From Shewanella sp. Isolate11 (GTDB lineage Bacteria > Pseudomonadota > Gammaproteobacteria > Enterobacterales > Shewanellaceae): a DNA stretch of 64,000 nt. Made by a program: the position numbers and the translations under genes. The notes below the pieces were generated by a model. That model did not search any database and was not told where the DNA came from. It saw only the letters and a list, made by a program, of their open reading frames with translations. The stretch is from NCBI RefSeq assembly GCF_022398315.1, contig NZ_JAKEVF010000004.1, forward strand, positions 306,886 to 370,885, given 5' to 3'. This document shows, in pieces, positions 9,687-17,641 of this stretch. Positions within the stretch are counted from its first letter, which is position 1, and each line of letters starts with the position of its first letter.

Positions 9687-9953
9687 CTATTGATTAACAG
9701 CCTTATCTTGTTCGGGATCATCATTTTGTGGCTCGTCTTTTGGATCTTGTTCATCTTCGGCAGGCAATAAGAAGGCCACAACATCGGGACAAATATCTAG
9801 CTCGCGTTTTAGGCTAATGTCATCACGGTTAAGTAGTGAGGCCTTTAAAGTTTCTGATAGCTTTGCCTCAGTAATTGCCTGCTCAAGATTCGCTTGTGTT
9901 TGCAATTCAGCATCTTGACCCATGCGTTCTAGTAATTGAATGATGTTCGACAT
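9687..9953 (-). CDS. sonA: candidate borosin precursor peptide (SonA-like)
   Basis: This is an 88-residue protein. The N-terminal ~50 residues are helical and begin MSNIIQLLERMGQDAEL. They match, from memory, the start of S. oneidensis SonA, whose leader has an LGQDAQL segment at the same place. A short hydrophobic strand follows (CPDVVAFLLP, residues 55-64), then an Asp/Glu/Pro/Gln-rich tail to residue 88. In split borosins such a C-terminal strand is threaded into the methyltransferase and N-methylated on backbone amides, so V58-L63 is my predicted core. A strong AAGGA ribosome site precedes the ATG. The gene lies 24 bases after the methyltransferase gene and 18 before the cyclase. The homology rests on a short segment, and the modified residues are inferred. 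Confidence 0.8.
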   Translation of the reverse strand: MSNIIQLLERMGQDAELQTQANLEQAITEAKLSETLKASLLNRDDISLKRELDICPDVVAFLLPAEDEQDPKDEPQNDDPEQDKAVNQ

Positions 9954-9977
9954 TTTCGTTCCTTTTATGTTGAGTGA

Positions 9978-10784
9978 TTAAGCTATCACAGACTCTGCCA
10001 AATGGTGCTTAGCCTCTAGTTTTGCCAGCTTTTCCAACAGCAATTGGTTGGGTTGCATCTTTTCACTTGGGGGAATCACCAGCGTGGTATGCATGAATAT
10101 TTCGGCATCGGCTAGTTCCGACAATTTCAATTTCTGCTTGCGAACCTTATCTATGGGTAAAACAGCGGCTTCATAGAGAATTACTTGATGATTTAATGGA
10201 TAAGTTTCGGCCAGTAATTCGATAAGCAGTTGTCGATGAGCCTTACCCGTACTGAATCTGGTCATGGTTTTATCGCCGGCTAAGCCAATTTGCCACAGGA
10301 TAAGATAGCAGGAAGGGTCGAAACGGCGCTGATAAAACATAAATTGGCTGGTTTCAAACTGCTGACAACCAAATTGTCCTGGGTCGATGCCTAAGTCGGC
10401 AATCAGGCAATCTTCGGCGGAGATCCCTGGCACCATGACTGCCTCGAAGCCTTCTGCTTGGGCTAGTTCGATAGATTTATGGGGGGCATGGGCAAAAACG
10501 CCAGGGTGACCATAGAAGGCGCCGACCACTTTCTTTCCTTGTCTAACTTCTGTCAGGATAGCTTCAACCATTTCACGGTAGGTGATGTGACGTGACTTGC
10601 CCTCGCTATAATAGATTTGCAGCGATCGAACATCATTGTGCATCTCACGTAGCCACAGCTCGACAATGCCATTGGATACGCCAGAAAAGACAATATCTGC
10701 TTGTTCTATATAGCTGCGAGCTAATGGGCTGATATGAGCGCCTAAGGTCATACCTATGCCAACGCAAGCTAAGCTTCCTGCCAT
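9978..10784 (-). CDS. sonM: borosin peptide alpha-N-methyltransferase (SonM-like, tetrapyrrole-methylase fold)
   Basis: This is a 268-residue SAM-dependent methyltransferase of the tetrapyrrole-methylase fold. It resembles SonM of the S. oneidensis split borosin rather than a cobalamin or siroheme enzyme. Matching features are the N-terminus GSLACVGIGMTLGAHIS, the motif YGHPGVFA (91-98), PGISAEDCLIADLGIDPG, and FETSQFMFYQRR. Tyr58 or Tyr59, Arg65, Tyr69 and Tyr91 fall where the catalytic Tyr/Arg residues of borosin methyltransferases lie. The protein would methylate backbone amides of the adjacent precursor, iteratively and in the cytoplasm. It ends near residue 268 without a precursor domain, so the system is split, unlike fungal OphMA, where both are fused. 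No other tetrapyrrole-pathway gene is nearby. Confidence 0.88.
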   Translation of the reverse strand: MAGSLACVGIGMTLGAHISPLARSYIEQADIVFSGVSNGIVELWLREMHNDVRSLQIYYSEGKSRHITYREMVEAILTEVRQGKKVVGAFYGHPGVFAHAPHKSIELAQAEGFEAVMVPGISAEDCLIADLGIDPGQFGCQQFETSQFMFYQRRFDPSCYLILWQIGLAGDKTMTRFSTGKAHRQLLIELLAETYPLNHQVILYEAAVLPIDKVRKQKLKLSELADAEIFMHTTLVIPPSEKMQPNQLLLEKLAKLEAKHHLAESVIA

Positions 10785-10894
10785 GCTTTGTTTCTCAAAC
10801 TTTATATTTGTTAAGTGGAGGTTAAGATAACAGCGTTGCGTGATATTTTAAACCGATAATTAATGCCTTGTGAGCTAACATGTTTTTGTTAAAT

Positions 10895-11126
10895 AACCTG
10901 AGCTCTGGATAAGCAGAGCCGCTGAATAGGCATCTTTGCGTGCCTCTCTGCGTTGCTCTGCCTAACCATAGCTCGCTATGGTGTACGACAGAGCGCCTTG
11001 ATATGCTCAAAAATCTGCGTATTCAGTCAGAAAATAGACTTTCCTTTTCGAACTCATCCTTTATAGCTAATTGAATTAGCTTGTTAAATTTAGATTTTTC
11101 GACACTCGTTATCCCGAGTTCAGGTT
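10895..11126. repeat. MITE-like element, copy 1
   Basis: This 232-bp non-coding element has imperfect 18-bp terminal inverted repeats (AACCTGAGCTCTGGATAA at the left, TTATCCCGAGTTCAGGTT at the right). It contains an internal hairpin CCATAG-CTCG-CTATGG (10966-10981). TAAATA occurs on both flanks, a possible target duplication. An inverted, clearly homologous copy lies at 17398-17627. The right end supplies the last sense codon and the stop codon of the GNAT gene. Confidence 0.85.
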
Positions 11127-11713
11127 AAATAGTGAGGTAGTTCGATATAGCACTTTTGGCTGGTCTTCTTGTTTAAGGGGGGATGTTGCCCAAGTGGTTC
11201 AAAAATAAATCCGAGTTTTTTTACAAATCGTTTGGTTGCCAGATTTGTACTGGCGAAATGAGCATAGATGCGACTCAGTTTTAGCTGTTGAAATCCATAT
11301 TCGAGTAACGCGCCCATTGCTTCTTCGGGATAACCTTTCCCATTAGCTTTAGGTAATAACATAATACCGATTTCAGCTATTGTTTTGTCATGGGTGTGCC
11401 AAGTGAGTCCTTGTATTCCTATAGGTTGCTGACTGAGTGTCTCGACAATCGTCCAGCTCATATATTTGGTTTGAGAGGACGCTTGATGTTGGTAAGGTGT
11501 CATGGCTTCAAGATAAGTTGCAAATGCTTTATCTGCCTGCTGTTGAGATAAAGGGGCGGAGATATTTCGCATCACCTTAGGGTCACAATACAACTGCCTA
11601 TATAGCTGTTTATCTGCATCACAGATAGGACGCATCTTTAGTCGCTGCGTATTAAATCCCATGGGGGAGCTGACGGATGTCATTTGTAACGTTCTACAAT
11701 CAGTGCCTTTCAT
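11120..11713 (-). CDS. GNAT-family N-acetyltransferase (RimJ/RimL type)
   Basis: This is a 197-residue cytoplasmic acetyltransferase of the RimJ/RimL-like GNAT branch. The N-terminal TQRLKMRPICDADKQLYRQL is the usual first strand-helix. The acetyl-CoA loop appears as NGKGYPEEAMGALLEYGF, and the late LATKRFVKKLGF strand-helix is intact. The start overlaps the stop of the aspartic protease gene (TAATG), so the two are coupled; Met11 is an alternative start. The final Thr and stop codon come from the terminal repeat of the inserted element at 10895-11126, so the ancestral C-terminus was probably different by a few residues. The substrate cannot be predicted. Confidence 0.82.
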   Translation of the reverse strand: MKGTDCRTLQMTSVSSPMGFNTQRLKMRPICDADKQLYRQLYCDPKVMRNISAPLSQQQADKAFATYLEAMTPYQHQASSQTKYMSWTIVETLSQQPIGIQGLTWHTHDKTIAEIGIMLLPKANGKGYPEEAMGALLEYGFQQLKLSRIYAHFASTNLATKRFVKKLGFIFEPLGQHPPLNKKTSQKCYIELPHYLT

Positions 11714-13278
11714 TAATAAGTTTCCAGAGTGGGTGCGCGTTTTTGTTGCGCAAATCGTATGATGCCTTTTTGATAGGCAGAGCGATCAAAAATCACGTAA
11801 TAGCCACTCATTAATGGTAAACCTAGTATCGATTGATCGGGCCAGCCCGGTAGCTGCGATAGGATTTTAAAGCAGGCTTTCTCCGGCGCAGGGCTGTTGA
11901 TCTGCCAGTAATGTTCTGCTGTAACCGTGAGGCATATCTGTTCGGCTTGGTTATCGACTGCATTGGCTTGGCCTACAAAAATGAAATGCAGATCCGGCCA
12001 GTCTTGTAGTTGTAACTGGCTCATATCAATTCCTTGTTGCTGAAAAGCAATCTCGCCGAATGGATCAATAAGGTCAATAAATTGAGGGTTTATCGCTTTA
12101 AGTTGAACTTTCATCTGCTCAAATAGATATTCGGTCAGTACGATGGCCGAGGCACCTGTATCGACAATGGCGTTGCTTTGGCCTCGCATCTTGCTGTTGA
12201 TGGTTACGCCATGTGTATGCTGATTGCTCTGAGCTAAGGATTCGACATCTTGGGGTGACGGGGTCGATTGCAGTGACTGCGTGAGCTGACTTTCAATCAT
12301 AGGGTTATCACCAATGGCTAATCCAATGAGATGAACGTTGTAATATTTGTTCTCAGTGACGCAAATGGTCTTAAATTCTCCCTGATATAGCTCGGTATGT
12401 TCCTCTCCACCACCTAAAATAAGCCAGCCTTGATTGAGTGGGTCTTGTCCGAGAAAGGCAAACTCGTTGGCACTGTTTGCGGTGATGACTTCATGGCTGG
12501 CCACGTGAATACTTGAACGTTGGCCGTAAAAGGCAAACTTATTCTGGGTCAGTCCTTGCTGAGTAAGTGCGTTAAAATAGGGCGACAAATCGCTTGTCGG
12601 TTGGCGTTTGAGAAAGCGCTTAAATTGTCTTAAATCATCACTATTAAAACTGCCTTCGCTCTGTTGATGCCAATTGTGCTCATCGAGAGTGGTGTTATCG
12701 CCTACGAGGTGCTGGCCCTCGTCGCTGATAATGGGTGAAAAATGCTGGCTGCAAAGATGTATCTCTTCATCGAACGGCCAGGGATAGGTGAGCGCTGGAA
12801 CTATGCCGTAATGATTGAAGTAATCTTTGAGATCATAAGCCTTATTAAGTGAGTGGTAGGCTAGGCCCAATATGCCATCGGCGTCGGCGAAGCTGGTTTC
12901 CTGTTGCAAAGATGACACTACGGCCACAGGACATTGAGCTAATACTATGGGGTTGTGAGCATAAGGAACATGGGCGTCATGAATGTCGAAATCTATCTCA
13001 TCTTCACGAATACCGACTCGGGTGTAAACCACTGGGCCATCCCAACCGCCAATGCCATATAAGACTTCCTGCGCGAAGCTGGTGGGCGTTAAGGCACTGT
13101 CATTTTCTTCGACATAATCACTGCCAGAAACCACTAAAGTACTGCTGCCAGTATCCAAGATCAGGTTGAGTGGCTGCTTCTGGGCACCGAACCTCAGTTG
13201 AGCGCTGTAGCCGCCTTTGGCGTAGACATTAACTAATGGAACTTTAAGGGTACGGGGCGAGGGTGTAGTTGAACTCAT
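11713..13278 (-). CDS. pepsin-type aspartic protease (shewasin-like)
   Basis: This is a 521-residue bilobal A1-family aspartic protease, rare in bacteria. Both catalytic motifs are present: DTGSS with Asp42 in the N-lobe and DTGAS with Asp373 in the C-lobe. A flap-like segment LYGIGGWDG with Tyr74 and the hydrophobic-Gly pairs DGILGLA (134-140) and SILGLPLM near the C-terminus also fit. There is no signal peptide or propeptide, consistent with cytoplasmic shewasins described from other Shewanella. It is longer than those (~450 residues), mainly through an insert around residues 170-260. It forms a coupled pair with the GNAT gene and is read toward the borosin genes. A role in releasing the borosin core would be speculation. 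Confidence 0.9.
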   Translation of the reverse strand: MSSTTPSPRTLKVPLVNVYAKGGYSAQLRFGAQKQPLNLILDTGSSTLVVSGSDYVEENDSALTPTSFAQEVLYGIGGWDGPVVYTRVGIREDEIDFDIHDAHVPYAHNPIVLAQCPVAVVSSLQQETSFADADGILGLAYHSLNKAYDLKDYFNHYGIVPALTYPWPFDEEIHLCSQHFSPIISDEGQHLVGDNTTLDEHNWHQQSEGSFNSDDLRQFKRFLKRQPTSDLSPYFNALTQQGLTQNKFAFYGQRSSIHVASHEVITANSANEFAFLGQDPLNQGWLILGGGEEHTELYQGEFKTICVTENKYYNVHLIGLAIGDNPMIESQLTQSLQSTPSPQDVESLAQSNQHTHGVTINSKMRGQSNAIVDTGASAIVLTEYLFEQMKVQLKAINPQFIDLIDPFGEIAFQQQGIDMSQLQLQDWPDLHFIFVGQANAVDNQAEQICLTVTAEHYWQINSPAPEKACFKILSQLPGWPDQSILGLPLMSGYYVIFDRSAYQKGIIRFAQQKRAPTLETY

Positions 13279-13480
13279 GCTGGCCTATTGGACAAGATTT
13301 CTGTGTCATGATTATAGATAAGTTATTGTTTACACGATCTTCCTTACCGGAGCAAACCTTGGTTCTGGTTCACCATGAATCTTGATTGCTCAGTAGTCCA
13401 TAAGTACGACTTGTGTTTGTAATGGTAATTTGGCAGGTTAGCTTAATGCGTTAAGGCAATGGACTTTTTAAGGAAACTCG

Positions 13481-14773
13481 ATGAAAAACAATAATAAATG
13501 GTTACTGACTAGCTTGATGACAGCCTTGGTGAGCCAAGGTGCATTGGCAAATGTGAGCGTGATCCATGCCGGAACTCTATTAGCTAATCCTGCTGGCGAA
13601 CCACTCAAAGCGCAAACCTTAGTGATTGAAGATGGCAAGATAAGCCAAATACGCTCAGGCTTTATCGCCGCCGAATCCTTCGGTGACAATGTGGTTTATA
13701 TCGACTTGAAAAACCGTTTTGTCATGCCGGGTCTGATGGATATGCATGTGCATTTACAAGGTGAAATAGGGCCCAAAAATGACAGTGAAAAGCTGAGAAT
13801 GTCAGATGCTGATGTTGCTATGCAAAGCGCTTATTTTGCTAAAAAGACCCTGTTAGCAGGCTTCACTACCGTGAGGGATTTAGGCGCAAAACCTGAGCAG
13901 ATTTATGCCCTGCGAGATGGCATCAATAAGGGGTGGATAGATGGGCCGCGCATCATCGCATCAGGAGGTGTTTCTGTCACGGGCGGTCATGGTGATGTGG
14001 ATGGTATGAGCCCAGATCTTCTGGATAAATTGACCACTAAAACCATCTGTGACGGCCCTTATGATTGCCGCAGAGCCACACGACGAGCGATTAAGTTTGG
14101 TGCCGATGTGATTAAGATTACCTCTACCGGAGGGGTGCTATCGGATACTAATACCGGCACGGGACAGCAGATGGCCGACGATGAGATTAAAGAGATTGTC
14201 GACACCGCACATGCTCTGGGGCGCAGAGTCGCCAGTCATGCCCATGCTACCGAAGGGATTAATGCCGCGCTGCGAGCGGGTGTCGACAGTATTGAACATG
14301 GTAGTTACGCCGATAAAGAGAGCATCAAGTTATTTAAGAAAAATAATGCCTTCTTAGTGCCGACTCTGCTAGCTGGCGATACTGTGGTGAACATGGCAAA
14401 TAATGCCGATTTTATGTCTGAGGCGATCAAGGCTAAGGCGAAAAGAGTCGGTGGCGATATGATGGATAATTTCGCTCGAGCCTATAAGGCAGGGGTCAAA
14501 ATTGCCTACGGTACCGACAGCGGTGTATCGGCTCATGGTATTAATGCACGAGAAGCGGTGCTGATGCATCAGGCAGGTATGAGTAATAAAGATATTCTGA
14601 TCTCGGCGACCATCAATGGCGCCGAATTGATCGACATGTCTGACAGCTTAGGCAGTTTAGAAGTGGGTAAATACGCCGATATTATCGCCACCGATATCAG
14701 TCCGTTAGAGGATATTAGTGCGCTGCTGGATGTGGGTTTTGTGATGAAAAATGGCCAAGTTTATAAGCAATAA
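13481..14773 (+). CDS. exported metal-dependent amidohydrolase (imidazolonepropionase/prolidase-like)
   Basis: This is a 430-residue amidohydrolase-superfamily enzyme with a signal peptide (1-24, cut after GALA). The metal ligands are visible: His89 and His91 in MDMHVH, a Lys for carboxylation at 212 (VIKITSTGG), His253 (ASHAHA), His273 (SIEHGS) and Asp346 (YGTDSGV). This order fits the Xaa-Pro dipeptidase / Sgx9260-type periplasmic branch, which cleaves dipeptide-like or N-acylated substrates. An AAGGA ribosome site precedes the ATG. It is monocistronic, with the next gene under its own MetJ/B12 control, so no pathway is implied by context. The exact substrate is unknown. Confidence 0.88.
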   Translation: MKNNNKWLLTSLMTALVSQGALANVSVIHAGTLLANPAGEPLKAQTLVIEDGKISQIRSGFIAAESFGDNVVYIDLKNRFVMPGLMDMHVHLQGEIGPKNDSEKLRMSDADVAMQSAYFAKKTLLAGFTTVRDLGAKPEQIYALRDGINKGWIDGPRIIASGGVSVTGGHGDVDGMSPDLLDKLTTKTICDGPYDCRRATRRAIKFGADVIKITSTGGVLSDTNTGTGQQMADDEIKEIVDTAHALGRRVASHAHATEGINAALRAGVDSIEHGSYADKESIKLFKKNNAFLVPTLLAGDTVVNMANNADFMSEAIKAKAKRVGGDMMDNFARAYKAGVKIAYGTDSGVSAHGINAREAVLMHQAGMSNKDILISATINGAELIDMSDSLGSLEVGKYADIIATDISPLEDISALLDVGFVMKNGQVYKQ

Positions 14774-14833
14774 ATTTCCTAGTTACCACAAGGACGTGGT
14801 CGCATTTGTTTTTTGTGTTTGGGGAATATCAAT

Positions 14834-14863
14834 TAGACATTTAAACGTATAGATGTCTATAAT
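14834..14863 (+). promoter_or_regulatory. MetJ-box array over a sigma-70 promoter
   Basis: Three abutting 8-mers resemble the MetJ half-site AGACGTCT: AGACATTT (14835), AAACGTAT (14843) and AGATGTCT (14851). They overlap a -35-like TAGACA and a consensus TATAAT (14858-14863) with an 18-base spacer. The promoter would produce the cobalamin-riboswitch leader that follows. MetJ binding is inferred from pattern and spacing. Confidence 0.7.
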
Positions 14864-14934
14864 GCCGTCCTTGCTGACTCGCAATTTGAGTAATTAGATA
14901 TTCAATGCTGTCGGCATAGACACAATTAAGTCAA

Positions 14935-15131
14935 TCTTCAGTGGTGCTCGTAACCTCAATCAATGAGGTCGAGATAATCGGGAAGCCTGTGAAAATCTGG
15001 CACTGCCCCCGCAACGGTGAAAGGTGAAAGTGGGATGCGCTAAGCTTTGTGTGAATAGAGCGGGCGTTATAAAAATCCTTGCTTGTCGTATTTATCTTGA
15101 TGAATACCTATCCTAAGTCCGGAGACCGGCC
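14935..15131 (+). ncRNA. cobalamin (adenosylcobalamin) riboswitch
   Basis: The leader carries the B12-box architecture: GTGGTGCTCGTAACC, then GGGAAGCCTGTGAAAATC, the core GGCACTGCCCCCGCAACGG, and the closing AAGTCCGGAGACCGGCC. It lies upstream of a BtuB-like outer-membrane receptor, the classical context. Translation or transcription of that receptor should fall when cobalamin is plentiful. The ~185 bases after the aptamer hold the expression platform, in which I cannot assign a definite hairpin. Confidence 0.93.
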
Positions 15132-15317
15132 CTTTAGATGATTTTGAGATTTCGGTGGGCAGATCTCGAAATGCGGTATTTTTTCAGTAACGAGAGCATT
15201 CAGGATTTAGCTCTTTTGGACGCATTCTTTGAGATTTACCTCTTAGCGTTTGTGTGCTTTATGGATAGAATATCGTGACCTTTCTTGCCCTGTTTTCCTT
15301 TTAGGAGTTAAAGGTAA

Positions 15318-17303
15318 ATGGGAACACAACCAAGCAATATCGCCATGATTATCGGGGCGATACTCTCTTTCAATACCGCTGTGGTTTCGAGTTCTGCCTT
15401 GGCAGTCGAAGCAATACAGCCCCGCGAAGCAACCTCAGTCCAAACCGATGAAGTGATCACTGTGATTGGCCGTGCGCAAAGCTCTGCATTAAATGTGGCG
15501 GCTAATGTCAATATTATCGATGCAGCCGCTATCGAACTCAGCGGTGCAACCACATTGACCGAAGTGTTACGTGGACAAAGTGGTATTCAAATTTCAAATA
15601 GTAATTCAGGTGCGGTATTTTCCATGCGTGGCTTTAACGCTAGCCAAGCCGCGAATAATACGCTGATTTTACTCGATGGCCGTCGCCTGAATAATATCGA
15701 TATTGCTGCTCCGAGTATTAGTGCTATTCCGCTTAATCAGGTGGAGCGCGTTGAGATTCTATCGGGGAGTGCAGGTGTGCTCTATGGCGATCAAGCGGTA
15801 GGCGGAGTGATTAATATCATCACGAAAGCACCCAACAGTACTGGTGGAAGCGTGCAACTTTCGGGCGGTAGTTTCGACACTTATGAAGCTAAAGCCGATG
15901 TTTCTGGCGCGATTAACGCGCATTGGAATGTCTACGGCGCCATGAGTTACAACCAAGGTGACAATTATCGAGAGCATAATGCCAATGAAACCTCATCGAT
16001 TTTAGGTCGGGTGCAATATCGTGATGATGGCAGTGAATTCTTTGTTGAGAGCAGCTATTACGATAATCACAGAGAGCTGGCGAATGCGCTAACCTTAGAT
16101 CAATTTAACGCAGATCCACGCCAGTCTGCCGCGGCGTTCGATAGTTATTTTCATGAGATGACCACCGCTGCGCGTATGGGAGTGAAGCATCAACTTAACC
16201 GGCAATGGGCATTGAGTGCCGATTTAAATTATTCCGATACGCTGATCACCGGTTTGAATAGTTGGGGTTCCAATCGTGACGATACTCGTTCGTTATTAGA
16301 GTTTAACCCTAAAGCCATTGCCAAATTTAATACTAGAAATGGTGAGCTTAACTTGGTCACAGGCTTAGATTTAAGTCGTGGTGAATCTGAGTTCAGCAGT
16401 GGCCGTAGTAATGTGCAAAAACAAGCCAGTGTTTACGTTCAGGCGACTGTCCCACTGGCAAAGGATTTAACTTATGTCGTTGGTGGCCGCTATGCCAAAG
16501 TCAGCGATGATTTGGTTGACTCGCAGGCTTATCCTGCTGGTGATGAGTTAGAGCAAGAAGCTCATGCCTTTGAGTTAGGTATCAATTATCGTCCGACGGC
16601 GGGACAGCGTTTTTACATCCGCGCCGATGATAACTTCCGTTTTGCCAAGGTCGATGAACAGGCTTACACCCCAGCCAATGTATTCGGTCTAGCGCCTCAA
16701 ACGGGTCGCTCCTATGAAGCGGGCTGGGATTTAAATCTCACGTCGCACACATTACGCGTCAGTGTTTATCGTTTAGATTTAGAAGATGAAATTGTCTTCG
16801 ATTCCAGCGCCCCCACACCGACCGGTGGCAGTTATCCCGGCGCTAATGTCAACGCCGATGCATCGCGTCGTTACGGGGCGAATTTAGATTGGGACTGGCA
16901 GATCACTCAGGCGCTGCAATTGGGGCTGGAATATAACTATATCGATGCCGAGTTTACCGAAGGCGCCAATGAAGGTAAGGCGCTTTCTTGGGTAGCTGAA
17001 AACAGTGGCCGTGGTTATGTCAGCTTCGATATCAGTGATCATTTTCAGCTATTTACCGAAGGGGTTTATACCGGCTCTCGTTATATGGAAGGCGATAACA
17101 GCAATATGGGCGATCAACTCGAATCCTATATTCTCACCAATGTTGCGGTTAACTATACTCGCGGCGCTTGGTTAGCCAGCTTACGTGTCGATAACCTGTT
17201 TGACGAAATTTATGCCAGCTCAGGCTATTACAGCAGTTACGGTAGTGGCTATTATGTGGGCGACGGTAGAGCCTGGCGTTTGACGGCGAGCTATCGTTTT
17301 TAA
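15318..17303 (+). CDS. btuB: TonB-dependent outer-membrane receptor, BtuB-like (cobalamin uptake)
   Basis: This is a 661-residue TonB-dependent receptor. The signal peptide runs to about residue 30. A TonB-box-like DEVITVIG precedes the plug (LRGQSGIQISNSNSG, MRGFNASQ, ILLDGRRLNN, VERVEILSGSAGVLYGDQAVGGVINIITK). The remainder is a beta barrel ending in an aromatic residue (ASYRF), as outer-membrane proteins do. The B12 riboswitch and MetJ boxes upstream make cobalamin or corrinoid import the best call. Cobalamin serves MetH, which would explain the methionine-repressor sites. AGGAG precedes the ATG. No btuCDF or cob genes are adjacent, and the gene ends at its own terminator. Confidence 0.88.
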   Translation: MGTQPSNIAMIIGAILSFNTAVVSSSALAVEAIQPREATSVQTDEVITVIGRAQSSALNVAANVNIIDAAAIELSGATTLTEVLRGQSGIQISNSNSGAVFSMRGFNASQAANNTLILLDGRRLNNIDIAAPSISAIPLNQVERVEILSGSAGVLYGDQAVGGVINIITKAPNSTGGSVQLSGGSFDTYEAKADVSGAINAHWNVYGAMSYNQGDNYREHNANETSSILGRVQYRDDGSEFFVESSYYDNHRELANALTLDQFNADPRQSAAAFDSYFHEMTTAARMGVKHQLNRQWALSADLNYSDTLITGLNSWGSNRDDTRSLLEFNPKAIAKFNTRNGELNLVTGLDLSRGESEFSSGRSNVQKQASVYVQATVPLAKDLTYVVGGRYAKVSDDLVDSQAYPAGDELEQEAHAFELGINYRPTAGQRFYIRADDNFRFAKVDEQAYTPANVFGLAPQTGRSYEAGWDLNLTSHTLRVSVYRLDLEDEIVFDSSAPTPTGGSYPGANVNADASRRYGANLDWDWQITQALQLGLEYNYIDAEFTEGANEGKALSWVAENSGRGYVSFDISDHFQLFTEGVYTGSRYMEGDNSNMGDQLESYILTNVAVNYTRGAWLASLRVDNLFDEIYASSGYYSSYGSGYYVGDGRAWRLTASYRF

Positions 17304-17329
17304 TCAACGCTTTGTTTAAGTGTGTTTTT

Positions 17330-17360
17330 AAAGCCAATCGGTTTTGCTGATTGGCTTTTT
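17330..17360 (+). terminator. rho-independent terminator after the BtuB-like gene
   Basis: A ten-base stem (17330-17339 with 17349-17358), a nine-base loop and a T-tract lie 27 bases after the stop codon. Confidence 0.88.
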
Positions 17361-17397
17361 ATGTTTTGATGATGGTGAAATTGAAAACATTTTACTT

Positions 17398-17627
17398 AAT
17401 CTGAACTCGAGATAAGGCGTGTCGGGAAATCTAAATTTAACAATATAATTCAATGTTATAAAGGATTAGTTTAAAAAGGAAAGTCTATTTTCTGACTAAA
17501 TGCGCAGTTTGTTGTGCATATCAAGGCGCTCAGCCGTACACCATAGTGAGCTATGGTTAGGCAGAGCAATGCACAGAGGCACACAAAGCTGCCTATTCAA
17601 CGGCTCTGCTTATTCAGAGCCCAGGTT
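17398..17627. repeat. MITE-like element, copy 2 (inverted relative to copy 1)
   Basis: This 230-bp element is homologous to the reverse complement of 10895-11126, about 80-85% by eye. It shares the terminal repeats, the A/T-rich first third, the segment AAAGGAAAGTCTATTTTCTG and the internal hairpin CCATAG-TGAG-CTATGG (17541-17556). It fills most of the gap between the receptor terminator and the GDSL esterase, ending 14 bases before the esterase ATG. No clear target duplication is visible. Confidence 0.85.
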
Positions 17628-17641
17628 ATTTAGGGTGATGA

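Noticed and set aside
9978..10784. Precorrin/cobalt-precorrin or siroheme methyltransferase
   Set aside because: The fold is shared, but there are no other tetrapyrrole-synthesis genes, and the residues and the adjacent precursor fit a borosin enzyme better.
10822..11010. Possible 62-residue gene on the minus strand
   Set aside because: It lies almost wholly inside the MITE-like element, has no ribosome site, and the second element copy does not keep the frame.
12849..13169. 106-residue plus-strand frame
   Set aside because: It is antisense to the N-lobe of the aspartic protease, whose catalytic motifs are intact; there is no start signal.
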